Shown here piece after piece: positions 44,873-54,867 of a stretch of DNA of 64,000 nucleotides. The translations under genes and the position numbers were made by a program. The stretch is from Agromyces sp. S2-1-8 (GTDB taxonomy: Bacteria > Actinomycetota > Actinomycetes > Actinomycetales > Microbacteriaceae): positions 372,001-436,000 of the forward strand of contig NZ_JAJOLP010000001.1 in NCBI RefSeq assembly GCF_021129215.1. Direction: 5' to 3'. The notes below the pieces were generated by a model. That model saw only the letters and a list, made by a program, of their open reading frames with translations. It ran no database searches and was not told where the DNA came from. Each line of letters begins with the position of its first letter. The first letter of the stretch is position 1.

Positions 44873-45922
44873 TCAGCCGACGACTGCGGCGATCGCCGCC
44901 GGCACAGGGTCGACCGCGGGCGCCGACTCGCGCGCGACGACGGCGAAGTCGGCGAGCAGGGTGCGCGGCCCGCCGGCCGCGTCGCCGCGCTCGATGCGTT
45001 CGAGCAGCGTGCCCACCGCGGTGTTGGCGATCCACTCGCGCCCCGGGTCGATCGTCGACAGCGACGGCACCGTGTACTGGGCCTCGTCGATGTTGTCGAA
45101 CCCGATCACCGCCACGTCGTCGGGCACCCGCCTTCCAGCCTCGAGCAGCGCACGCATCGCGCCGAGCGCGAGCGTGTCGTTCATCGCGAAGACCGCGTCG
45201 AACGGCACCCCGCGCGCGAGGATCTCGCGCATCGCCCGCGCACCGCTCTCGCGATGCCAGGCCATCGACGGCCCCACGAGCGCCTCGTCGAACGCGATGC
45301 CGTGCGCCTCGAGCGCCTCGCGATAGCCCCGCAGGCGCAGCCCGGCCGAGCCGATCACCTCGCCCTCGTGCACGCCGACCACCGCGATGCGCCGGCGACC
45401 GGCGGCGATGAGGTGCTCGGTGGCCGCGCGCGCCGCCGCGACGTTCTGCATCGTCACGTGGTCGGTCGGGCCGTCGAAGATCCGCTCGCCGAGCAGCACG
45501 AGCGGGTACGGCACGTCGAGCACCTCCGCATCGTCCTGTCCGAGGCCGAGCGCGCTGAAGAGCAGCCCGTCGGTCATCTTGAACCGGGGGCTCCGCAGCA
45601 GCTCGAGCTCGCGGTCGCGGTCGCCGCCGGTCTGCTCCACGAGCACGACGAGGCCGGATGCCTCGGCCGCCGCGATCACCGACGCGGCGAGCTCGGCGAA
45701 GTAGGCGAGCGCGAGATCGGGCACGGCGAGGGCGATCGCGCCCGTGCGACCCGACCGCAGGCTGCGCGCCGTCAGGTTCGGGGTGTAGCCGAGCTCGGCG
45801 ATCGCCTGCTCGACCTTCTCGCGCGTCGCCGGGCGGATGTGCGGGTAGTCGTTGATGACGTTCGAGACCGTCTTGATCGACACCCCGGCGAGCCGGGCCA
45901 CGTCGTGCAGCGTGACCGCCAT
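44873..45922 (-). CDS. LacI-family repressor of the arabinofuranosidase operon
   Basis: The protein has 349 residues; ATG 45922 has GAGGGAGGG upstream, which decides the start over 45955. The HTH is VTLHDVARLAGVSIKTVSNVINDYPHIRPATREKVEQAI (about residues 3-42). Effector-domain signatures: FDAVFAMNDTLALGAMRAL and VAVIGFDNIDEAQYTVPSLSTIDPG. The same ACAACGTTGT core occurs in front of this gene and in front of the transporter, so it probably represses both and responds to arabinose or an oligosaccharide. Confidence 0.9.
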   Translation of the reverse strand: MAVTLHDVARLAGVSIKTVSNVINDYPHIRPATREKVEQAIAELGYTPNLTARSLRSGRTGAIALAVPDLALAYFAELAASVIAAAEASGLVVLVEQTGGDRDRELELLRSPRFKMTDGLLFSALGLGQDDAEVLDVPYPLVLLGERIFDGPTDHVTMQNVAAARAATEHLIAAGRRRIAVVGVHEGEVIGSAGLRLRGYREALEAHGIAFDEALVGPSMAWHRESGARAMREILARGVPFDAVFAMNDTLALGAMRALLEAGRRVPDDVAVIGFDNIDEAQYTVPSLSTIDPGREWIANTAVGTLLERIERGDAAGGPRTLLADFAVVARESAPAVDPVPAAIAAVVG

Positions 45923-45957
45923 TGCGCCCTCCCTCGCCGAACCGGATGGAGTCACTG

Positions 45958-45969
45958 TACAACGTTGTG
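45958..45969 (-). promoter_or_regulatory. Autoregulatory operator of the LacI gene
   Basis: TACAACGTTGTG, with the perfect core ACAACGTTGT (45959-45968), lies 36 bases upstream of the LacI start. It matches the site at 44785-44796 in 11 of 12 bases. This supports autorepression. Confidence 0.65.
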
Positions 45970-46010
45970 ATCCGGAGGGGCGGCGCCGCGAGGCGCCCCG
46001 TCCCTGACCG

Positions 46011-47997
<1,987 letters not shown>

Positions 47998-48046
47998 GCG
48001 CAGAACGGTAGCACCCGGCCCCGGCGCGGTCTGCGAGGATCGGAGC

Positions 48047-48970
48047 ATGGCTGCCACGCTCACCGTCTCAGTGCCCGGCACCACCCTGCGCGACGCGCTC
48101 GGCGCCCCGCCCGACGGCGTCGAGGTCGTCGTGTGGGACCTCGAATCGCCGCCGCCCGCGGCGCACCTCGACATCGTGGTGCCGCCGTACATGGGCACCT
48201 CCGACCGGCTCGGAGCCCTCGCCGGGGTGACGACGCGCCTCGTGCAGTCGCAGTCGATCGGCTACGACGACATCGCCGACGCCCTGCCGCCCGGGCACGT
48301 GTTCGCGAACGCGGCGAGCGTGCACGAGCCCTCGACCGCCGAGCTCGCGGTCGGCATGGTGCTGGCGTGCCAGCGCGGCATCCCCGATTTCGTGCGTGCC
48401 GCGGCCGACGGCCGTTGGGCGCCCGCCCGGCACGAGAGCCTCGCCGACCGGCGCGTGCTCATCGTCGGCTACGGCGGCGTCGGCCGCGCGATCGAGGCCC
48501 GCCTCGAGCCCTTCGAGGTCGAGATCACCCGGGTGGCCGGGCACGCGCGCGACGACGAGCGCGGCCGCATCCACGGGGTCGACGAGCTGCCGGCGCTGCT
48601 GCCCGAGGCCGAGGTCGTCGTCGTGGGCGTGCCGCTCAGCGACGCGACGACCGGGCTCGTCGACGCCGGCTTCCTCGCCGCGCTGCCCGACGGCGCGCTC
48701 GTCGTGAACGTCGCCCGCGGCCGCGTGGCCGACACCGAGGCGATCCTCGCCGAGGCCCGCACCGGCCGGCTGCGGTTCGCGCTCGACGTCACCGACCCCG
48801 AGCCGCTCCCCCACGGCCACCCGCTCTTCGCCCTGCCGAACGTGCTCGTCACGCCGCACGTGGGCGGTGCGTCGACCGCGATGATGCCGCGCATGGCGCG
48901 GCTCCTGCGCCGCCAGATCGAGCGGATGCTGCGGGGCGAGGCGCCCGAGAACGTGGTGCTGCGCAGCTGA
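48047..48970 (+). CDS. D-isomer-specific 2-hydroxyacid dehydrogenase family protein
   Basis: The protein has 307 residues. The nucleotide domain has VLIVGYGGVGRAIEARL (GxGxxG). The three catalytic residues of the family are visible: Arg in VVNVARGRVADT, Glu in DVTDPEPLP, and His in VTPHVGGAS. ATG 48047 follows GGAG. It reduces a 2-ketoacid or oxidises the D-hydroxyacid with NAD(P). The substrate is not evident. It converges on the serine hydrolase gene. Confidence 0.9.
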   Translation: MAATLTVSVPGTTLRDALGAPPDGVEVVVWDLESPPPAAHLDIVVPPYMGTSDRLGALAGVTTRLVQSQSIGYDDIADALPPGHVFANAASVHEPSTAELAVGMVLACQRGIPDFVRAAADGRWAPARHESLADRRVLIVGYGGVGRAIEARLEPFEVEITRVAGHARDDERGRIHGVDELPALLPEAEVVVVGVPLSDATTGLVDAGFLAALPDGALVVNVARGRVADTEAILAEARTGRLRFALDVTDPEPLPHGHPLFALPNVLVTPHVGGASTAMMPRMARLLRRQIERMLRGEAPENVVLRS

Positions 48971-48994
48971 CGTCGCATCGAGCGGCACGATCGG

Positions 48995-50572
48995 TCAGCG
49001 CGACCACGTGCCGAGGTGGTTGCCGTCGAAGAACTGCAGCGTCATCGTCGACGACCCGGCGCCGCCGAGCACGAACGTCGCCGAGGAGCGCGAGCCCTCG
49101 GGCGCGTTCTCACCGTCAGGGGTGAAGGCGAGGACGTCGCCGTCCCACGGCTCGAGCGGCACCTCGTAGCCGCCGTCGGGCCCGAGGTGCACGACGAGCG
49201 ACCCGTCCTCGACCACGACCTCGGCCGGGCCGAAGTACTCGTTCGACCAGGTGCCCGCGTACGACTCGAGCGGTTCCGACGGCGCGGCGGGCGACGCCGG
49301 GGGCGACTGGTCGACGAGGTCCCCGGCCGGCTCGCGGTAGTGCGCGAGGGCCGCCCCGTACGCCCCGACCCAGTCGCGCGTCGACGCGCCGTACTGCACG
49401 AGGTCGAGGAACTCGCTCACGATCGCCTCGGCGGCACCGACCGGCGCCCCGTTCGTGAGGGCGACGACGCCGAGCCCGAGCGACGGCACCAGTTGGAAGT
49501 TCGTGCCCGCCCCGAGCACGAATGCGCCGGAGTGCGAGGCGGTGGCGCGGCCGCTCGTCTGGGTGCCGACGTTGAACCCGAAGCCGTACGAGCCCGACCG
49601 CATGCCGGGCACGTCGGACGGGGCAGAGGTGACCTGCGGGCGCATCGCCGCAGCCAGGTCGGCGGTGTCGACGAGCGTCTCGCCGTCGGCGAGCACGAAG
49701 CTCATCCACTTCGCCACGTCGACGACGTTCGAGCTCACGCCGCCCGCGGGCGACTGCGCGTCGGGGTCGCGCTCGTACAGGGGCTGGAACTCGCCGTCGA
49801 CGAGGGCGTGCAGCGCGGCGCGGTCTTCGCGGGCGACGAAGTCGTCGTGCCGGGAGCTCGTCGAGGTCATGCCGAGCGGCTCGTAGAGCTCGCGTTCGGA
49901 GAGCGTCTCCCAGTCGACGCCGGCCGCGTTCGCGACCGCCTCGGCACCCGCCGTCATGCCGAAGTTCGCGTAGCCGTAGCTGATGCGGAACGGGTTCAGC
50001 GGCTGGTACCGGAGGTGGTCGATGACGTATTCGCGGTCGTATCCGAGGTCTTCGAGGTCGTCGCCCGCGGCGAGCGGCAGACCCGAGCGGTGGGCGTAGA
50101 GGTCGCCGACGGTGAGGTGCTCCGTCACCCACGGGTCGGCGAGCGCGAACCCGGGCAGCAGCGGCGCGACGGGGGTGTCCCAGCCGACGACGCCGTCGGT
50201 GACCTGCGTCGCGACGACGGTCGCCCCGATCGGCTTCGACATCGACGCCACCTGGAAGACCGTCTCGGCGTCGACGGGGTCGTCCTCGCCGACCTTCCGA
50301 ACCCCGAACCCGTCGGCGAAGACCGTCTCGCCACCGTGCACGACCGCGACGGCGGCGCCGGGCACGCCGGTCTCGTCGAGCACGCGTTCGACGAGGCCCG
50401 GCAGCGACTCGAGCGCGGGGTCGAGGGCTCCCTCGGCGAGCTCGACCGCGTCGGCCGGCGGCGCGTCGCCGAGCTCGATCCTCGGCGCGTACGGTTCGGC
50501 CGCCGTGCACCCGGCGAGCGCCGCGGCGATGATCACGACCGCCGGAACAGCGGCACCTCGGACGACGCGCAT
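48995..50572 (-). CDS. Serine hydrolase lipoprotein, beta-lactamase/PBP4* family
   Basis: The protein has 525 residues; ATG 50572 with GGAGGAA upstream is preferred over 50593. The signal peptide ends in lipobox LAGCT (about residues 18-22). The class C beta-lactamase/transpeptidase fold shows SxxK at Ser110-Lys113 (VASMSKP), YxN at Tyr201-Asn203 (YGYANFG) and an HSG motif (TASHSGAF) in place of KTG. A C-terminal beta-barrel domain (about residue 440 on, LESYAGTWSNEYFGPAEV) is a DUF3471-like lipocalin fold common to this group. It probably acts as a D-amino-peptide hydrolase or esterase outside the membrane; true beta-lactamase activity is unlikely. Confidence 0.87.
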   Translation of the reverse strand: MRVVRGAAVPAVVIIAAALAGCTAAEPYAPRIELGDAPPADAVELAEGALDPALESLPGLVERVLDETGVPGAAVAVVHGGETVFADGFGVRKVGEDDPVDAETVFQVASMSKPIGATVVATQVTDGVVGWDTPVAPLLPGFALADPWVTEHLTVGDLYAHRSGLPLAAGDDLEDLGYDREYVIDHLRYQPLNPFRISYGYANFGMTAGAEAVANAAGVDWETLSERELYEPLGMTSTSSRHDDFVAREDRAALHALVDGEFQPLYERDPDAQSPAGGVSSNVVDVAKWMSFVLADGETLVDTADLAAAMRPQVTSAPSDVPGMRSGSYGFGFNVGTQTSGRATASHSGAFVLGAGTNFQLVPSLGLGVVALTNGAPVGAAEAIVSEFLDLVQYGASTRDWVGAYGAALAHYREPAGDLVDQSPPASPAAPSEPLESYAGTWSNEYFGPAEVVVEDGSLVVHLGPDGGYEVPLEPWDGDVLAFTPDGENAPEGSRSSATFVLGGAGSSTMTLQFFDGNHLGTWSR

Positions 50573-50668
50573 GGCGTTCCTCCCCCATCGCACCGGGCTC
50601 CCCCGAGCCCCGGACCCCCATGGACCGACGAGCGCAGCCTAGCGGTCGATCCGGTGCCGCCGCACGGA

Positions 50669-51640
50669 TCAGGCCGACGCGTCGGCGAGCCCCGCGAGCT
50701 CCGCCGCGGTCAGCTCGAGCGGGATCGAGTCGAGCAGCTCGCGGAGCTGTTCGACGCTGCGGGCGCTCGCGATGGGCGCGACGACGGTCGGCTGCTGCCG
50801 GAGCCACGCGAGCGACACCGAGGCGACGGATGCCCCGTGCGCGGCCGCGACCTCGTCGAGCACCGCGAGCACACGGCTCCCCCGCTCGCCGAGGTACGGC
50901 GCGGCACCGCCCGCGCGCACGCTCGCCCCTTCGGCGGTGACATCGGCCTCGGTGCGGTACTTGCCGGCGAGGAAGCCCTTCGCGAGCGAGAAGTACGGGA
51001 AGACCGCGAGCCCCTCGCGCTCCGCGCGCTCGCGCAGCCCGTTGGCCTCGAAGTCGCGCTCGACGAGGTTGTAGTGCGGCTGCAGGGCGACGGCGCGATG
51101 GAAGTCGTTCGCCTCGGTCACCCGGAACCACTCGTCGATGCGCTCGGGCGTGTAGTTCGAGATGCCGATCGCGCGCACCTTGCCCGCGTCGACGAGCTCG
51201 GAGAGCGCGCCGACCGTCTCCTCGAGCGGCACCGCGGCGTCGTCGAAGTGGGCGTAGTAGAGGTCGATGACGTCGGTGCCGAGACGCTGCAGCGAGGCAT
51301 CCGCGGCCGCCCGGATGTTCGCCGCCGCGAGGCCCGTGAACTCGGGGTGCGTGCTCACCTTGGTCGCGATGACGACGTCGTCGCGCGCTCCGCGCGACGC
51401 GAGCCACTCGCCGATGAGCCGCTCGCTGTCGCCGCCGGTGTTGCCGGGCACCCAGTGGGAGTACCCGTCGGCGGTGTCGAGGAAGTTCCCGCCGCCGGCG
51501 GTGAAGGCGTCGAGCACCGCGAAGGTGGCGTCGCGGTCTGCGGTCCAGCCGAAGACGTTCGTGCCGAGCGCGAGCGGGGCGACCTCGAGATCGGACGCGC
51601 CGATGGGGCGGCGGAAGGCGGTGGCGGTGGCGTCGGTCAT
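50669..51640 (-). CDS. Aldo/keto reductase
   Basis: The protein has 323 residues, standard for the family; GAGGAG precedes the ATG. The catalytic tetrad can be placed: Asp in NFLDTADGYSHW with Tyr four residues on, Lys in VVIATKVSTH, and His in DLYYAHFDDA. The NADP-binding region includes IGISNYTPERIDEW and PIASARSVEQL. It reduces aldehydes or ketones; substrate unknown. It is divergent from the NYN-domain gene. Confidence 0.92.
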   Translation of the reverse strand: MTDATATAFRRPIGASDLEVAPLALGTNVFGWTADRDATFAVLDAFTAGGGNFLDTADGYSHWVPGNTGGDSERLIGEWLASRGARDDVVIATKVSTHPEFTGLAAANIRAAADASLQRLGTDVIDLYYAHFDDAAVPLEETVGALSELVDAGKVRAIGISNYTPERIDEWFRVTEANDFHRAVALQPHYNLVERDFEANGLRERAEREGLAVFPYFSLAKGFLAGKYRTEADVTAEGASVRAGGAAPYLGERGSRVLAVLDEVAAAHGASVASVSLAWLRQQPTVVAPIASARSVEQLRELLDSIPLELTAAELAGLADASA

Positions 51641-51787
51641 GGGGCTCCTCGTGGTCGGAACGGTCGTCGGCACCGGAGGACAACGACGGCGTCGGCCGGG
51701 TATTCCCCGTGTTGCGCACGATGACGCGTGTGCGATCGGCGCGGGCGGGCATAGGCTCGAAGGTGACGCAACCGACGGAAGGTCGAC

Positions 51788-52861
51788 ATGCCCGCTTCGG
51801 CAGAACCCCGCGTGGCCCTCTACTTCGACTTCGACAACATCGTCATCTCGCGGTACGACCAGCTCCACGGCGACTTCGCCTACCGCAAGGACACCTCGCG
51901 CTCGAAGGCGCCCACCGCCGGCACCAAGACGGCCGAGAAGCTCCGCGAGGCGACGGTCGACATCGACGCGGTGCTCGACTTCGCCGCGACGTTCGGCACG
52001 ATCGCGATCGCCCGCGCCTACGCCGACTGGTCGACCCCCGTGAACGCGAGCTACCGCGGCCAGCTCATCGACCGCGCCGTCGACCTCGTGCAGCTCTTCC
52101 CGCTCTCGGCGACGAAGAACGGCGCCGACATCCGCCTCGCGGTCGACGCGGTGGAGGACATGTTCCGCATCGACGACCTCACGCACATCGTGATCGTCGC
52201 GGGCGACTCCGACTACGTCGCGCTCGCGCAGAAGGCGAAGCGGCTCGGCCGATACGTCGTCGGCATCGGCGTCGCCGGCGGCACGAGCCGCGCCCTCACC
52301 GCCGCGGTCGACGAGTTCGCCGACTACGACGCGCTGCTCTCGACCGACGCCGCGGTCGACGACGAGGCCGACGTCGTCGAGCGCGCACCCGAGGCGGCGC
52401 CGCGGCGCCGCAGGGCGAGCACGAAGCAGCCGGATGCCGCGGCCGACGCCGCGCCCGAGGCATCCCCCCGCAGCAGCCGGAGGGCGAGGAGCCAGCCGAA
52501 GGAGGACGCGAAGAGCGCGGCCGAGGCGGACGAGACGCCGGCGGAGCCCGCCGAGCGGCCGTCGGCGCGCGTCATCCAGTTCGTGGCCCCGACCGACCAC
52601 GTTCCCGACGAGGCGACCGGCAGCCCGCGCAACCCCGGTCGACTGCTGCTCAAGGCGATCGAGCTGCTGCGGTCGAAGAACGACGAGGAGTGGCAGTCCT
52701 CGAGCGCCGTGAAGAACCAGATGCTGCGCATGGACCCGTCGTTCCAGGAGCGGCGTCTGGGATTCGCCTCGTTCAGCGAGTTCCTGAAGTCGCGCGGCGG
52801 CGTCGTCGAGCTCGACGAGACGGGCCGGGGGCGCGTGCGCATCCGCACGAACAAGGACTGA
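51788..52861 (+). CDS. NYN-domain putative ribonuclease with C-terminal OST-HTH/LOTUS-like domain
   Basis: The protein has 357 residues. The N-terminal NYN (PIN-like) domain starts VALYFDFDNIV, with Asp14 and Asp16-Asn17, and later ADIRLAVDAVEDMF and IVIVAGDSDYVALAQKAKRLG, giving the conserved acidic set. A charged, Ala/Glu/Arg-rich linker (about 195-265) is followed by a winged-helix-like domain (about 275-355: LLLKAIELLRSKND, SFQERRLGFASFSEFLKSRG), which matches the OST-HTH/LOTUS pattern. Such proteins are predicted RNA-processing or degrading enzymes. GGAAGG precedes the ATG. Confidence 0.87.
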   Translation: MPASAEPRVALYFDFDNIVISRYDQLHGDFAYRKDTSRSKAPTAGTKTAEKLREATVDIDAVLDFAATFGTIAIARAYADWSTPVNASYRGQLIDRAVDLVQLFPLSATKNGADIRLAVDAVEDMFRIDDLTHIVIVAGDSDYVALAQKAKRLGRYVVGIGVAGGTSRALTAAVDEFADYDALLSTDAAVDDEADVVERAPEAAPRRRRASTKQPDAAADAAPEASPRSSRRARSQPKEDAKSAAEADETPAEPAERPSARVIQFVAPTDHVPDEATGSPRNPGRLLLKAIELLRSKNDEEWQSSSAVKNQMLRMDPSFQERRLGFASFSEFLKSRGGVVELDETGRGRVRIRTNKD

Positions 52862-52934
52862 GGGCGGGGTTCCGAGACGCCTCCGTCGTCGGCTCCTCAA
52901 CCGGCGGACGAGGTCATACGAAGGGGGAAGCAAG

Positions 52935-53969
52935 ATGAAGGCACTGCAGTACCGCACGATCGGGCAGCCGCCCGAGGTGGTCGAGATCGCGACGCCCGAG
53001 CCCGGACCGGGCGAGGTGCGCATCAGGGTGACCGCGGCCGGGGCCTGCCACTCCGACAGCTTCATCATGGGGCTGAATGAGGAGCAGTACGTCTACGGCC
53101 TGCCGCTCACGCTCGGGCACGAAGGCGCCGGTGTCGTCGACAAGCTCGGCGAGGGCGTCACCGGACTCGAGGTCGGCGAAGCGGTCGCCGTCTACGGTCC
53201 GTGGGGCTGCGGCCGCTGCGTGCAGTGCGCGCAGGGCAAGGAGAACTACTGCGAGCGCGCCGCCGAGCTCGGCATCCGCCCGCCCGGGCTCGGCTCCCCG
53301 GGCGCGATGGCCGAGTACCTCGTCGTGCCCGACGCCCGGTTCCTGCTGCCGCTCGGCGACCTCGACCCGGTCGAACACGTGGCCCTCACCGACGCGGGGC
53401 TCACGCCGTACCACGCGATCAAGATGTCGCTGCCGAAGCTCGTGCCCGGCTCGACCGCCGTCGTCATCGGCGCGGGCGGGCTCGGCCACGTCGCGATCCA
53501 GATCCTGCGCGCGCTCACGCCGGCGACGGTCATCGCCTTCGACGTGAGCCAGGACAAGCTGCGCCTCGCGACCGAGGTGGGCGCGCATCACGTGTTCCCG
53601 TCCGACGCAGAGGCGCCCGAGCGGGTCAAGGAGCTCACGGGAGGCAAGGGCGCCGCCGCCGTGTTCGACTTCGTCGCGATCCAGCCGACGCTCGACGCGG
53701 GCCACGCGATGCTCGCGGTCGAGGGCGACCAGGTCCTCGTGGGCGTCGGGGCCGGCATGCTGCCCGCCGGCATGCTCATGACGCCGTACGACGCGACCGT
53801 GCGTTCGCCGTACTGGGGTTCGCGCGCCGAGCTCTTCGAGGTGTTCGATCTCGCCCGCGCGGGTCTCGTCAAGATCGAGACCGAGCGCTTCTCGCTCGAC
53901 GACGCCCCCGAGGCGTACCGGCGCCTGCACGACGGCACCCTGCGCGGGCGCGCGGTCGTCGTTCCCTGA
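52935..53969 (+). CDS. Zinc-dependent alcohol dehydrogenase
   Basis: The protein has 344 residues; GGGGGAAG precedes the ATG. The catalytic zinc ligands are in GACHSDSF (Cys38) and LGHEGAGVV (His). The structural zinc cysteines are in GPWGCGRCVQCAQGKENYC. The Rossmann motif is VVIGAGGLGHVAIQIL. The AGACHSD segment and length match bacterial AdhA-type alcohol dehydrogenases using NAD. The substrate may be ethanol or another primary or secondary alcohol. The gene stands alone, with a strong hairpin after it. Confidence 0.92.
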   Translation: MKALQYRTIGQPPEVVEIATPEPGPGEVRIRVTAAGACHSDSFIMGLNEEQYVYGLPLTLGHEGAGVVDKLGEGVTGLEVGEAVAVYGPWGCGRCVQCAQGKENYCERAAELGIRPPGLGSPGAMAEYLVVPDARFLLPLGDLDPVEHVALTDAGLTPYHAIKMSLPKLVPGSTAVVIGAGGLGHVAIQILRALTPATVIAFDVSQDKLRLATEVGAHHVFPSDAEAPERVKELTGGKGAAAVFDFVAIQPTLDAGHAMLAVEGDQVLVGVGAGMLPAGMLMTPYDATVRSPYWGSRAELFEVFDLARAGLVKIETERFSLDDAPEAYRRLHDGTLRGRAVVVP

Positions 53970-53999
53970 CGGGGCCGTTCCGCGCTGAATCGGTTTCGG

Positions 54000-54033
54000 C
54001 GCGCTGAGGTCGGTTCGAACCCACCTCAGCGCG
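54000..54033. terminator. 34-base near-perfect palindrome after the alcohol dehydrogenase
   Basis: The outer stem CGCGCTGAGGT (54000-54010) pairs with ACCTCAGCGCG (54023-54033). The interior is itself a palindrome, GGTTCGAACC (54012-54021), with a single C/C mismatch between. It starts 31 bases after the stop. No T-tract is present. It most likely terminates the dehydrogenase transcript. Confidence 0.65.
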
Positions 54034-54059
54034 TCGTACCTGATTCATGGCGGACGCTC

Positions 54060-54100
54060 TGTGGTCTGACCACATCTGGTACGCTGTGGTCTGACCACAG
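54060..54100 (+). promoter_or_regulatory. Two FadR/GntR operators upstream of the lactate cassette
   Basis: TGTGGTCTGACCACA (54060-54074) and CTGTGGTCTGACCACAG (54084-54100) are perfect palindromes around a central T, with centres 25 bases apart. Both contain TGGTCTGACCA, which fits the TNGTNNNACNA consensus of FadR-subfamily GntR proteins. TACGCT (54080-54085) between them is a possible -10. The GntR protein encoded 28 bases downstream is the likely binder. Confidence 0.8.
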
Positions 54101-54127
54101 TGGCTGCAGGCACGGAGGCGACGGAGC

Positions 54128-54850
54128 ATGAGCGAGACGCGCGCGTGGCGCACCGTGCTCGAGCACATCGAGTCGCAGCTCATCGAGGGCCGCCTGCGCC
54201 CCGGCGACCGGCTGCCCGGCGAGCGGGCCCTCTCGGCCGATCTCGGCGTCGGCCGCTCGAGCGTGCGCGAGGCGCTGCGGGTGCTCGAGGTGCTCGGGCT
54301 CATCCGCACCCAGGCGGGCTCGGGCCCGAACGCCGGCGCGATCATCATCGCGACACCGTCGGGCGGCATGAGCGCGCTCATGCGGCTGCAGGTGGCGGCG
54401 AGCGGGTTCCCGGTCGCCGACATCGTGCGCACCCGGCTGCTGCTCGAAAGCGCCGTCGCGGGCGAGCTCGCCGAGCGCGGCAGCCTCGACGGCGGCGCCC
54501 ACTCCCCCGAGCTCGCCGCCGCCGACCGCCTGCTCGACGCAATGGACTCCCCCGCGCTCGAGCCCGCCGAGTTCCTCGCACTCGACGCCGAGTTCCACCT
54601 GGCGCTCGCCGAGGCATCCGGCAACCAGGTCATCACCGCGACCATGGCGGGCCTGCGCAGCGGCATCGAGGGCTACGCGCTCGAGGGGCTCGCCCGCATC
54701 GACGACTGGCCGACCACCTCCGCTCGCCTGCGCGGCGAGCACCGCGGGGTCGTCGACGCCATCCGCGCGGGCGATGCCGCGGCCGCCCGTACCCGCATCC
54801 ACGACCACATCTCGGGGTACTACGCCGAGACGTTCATCGACCACCACTGA
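54128..54850 (+). CDS. lldR: GntR/FadR-family regulator, LldR-like
   Basis: The protein has 240 residues. The GntR winged helix is [49 protein letters not shown] (about 11-60). The all-alpha FCD effector domain follows, with metal-site type residues in [38 protein letters not shown] and [25 protein letters not shown]. It precedes an L-lactate dehydrogenase gene by 17 bases, and two palindromes precede it, so it probably senses L-lactate and autoregulates the pair. Confidence 0.9.
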   Translation: MSETRAWRTVLEHIESQLIEGRLRPGDRLPGERALSADLGVGRSSVREALRVLEVLGLIRTQAGSGPNAGAIIIATPSGGMSALMRLQVAASGFPVADIVRTRLLLESAVAGELAERGSLDGGAHSPELAAADRLLDAMDSPALEPAEFLALDAEFHLALAEASGNQVITATMAGLRSGIEGYALEGLARIDDWPTTSARLRGEHRGVVDAIRAGDAAAARTRIHDHISGYYAETFIDHH

Positions 54851-54867
54851 GAGAGGCACGCACCACG

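Noticed and set aside
50573-50668. Gap between the aldo/keto reductase stop and the serine hydrolase start checked for a promoter or operator
   Set aside because: Only the ribosome site of the serine hydrolase is clear; no palindrome or paired promoter elements of quality were found.
54100-54867. N-terminal extension of the lactate dehydrogenase frame
   Set aside because: It overlaps the GntR gene in another frame and lacks family similarity; ATG 54868 starts the conserved protein.
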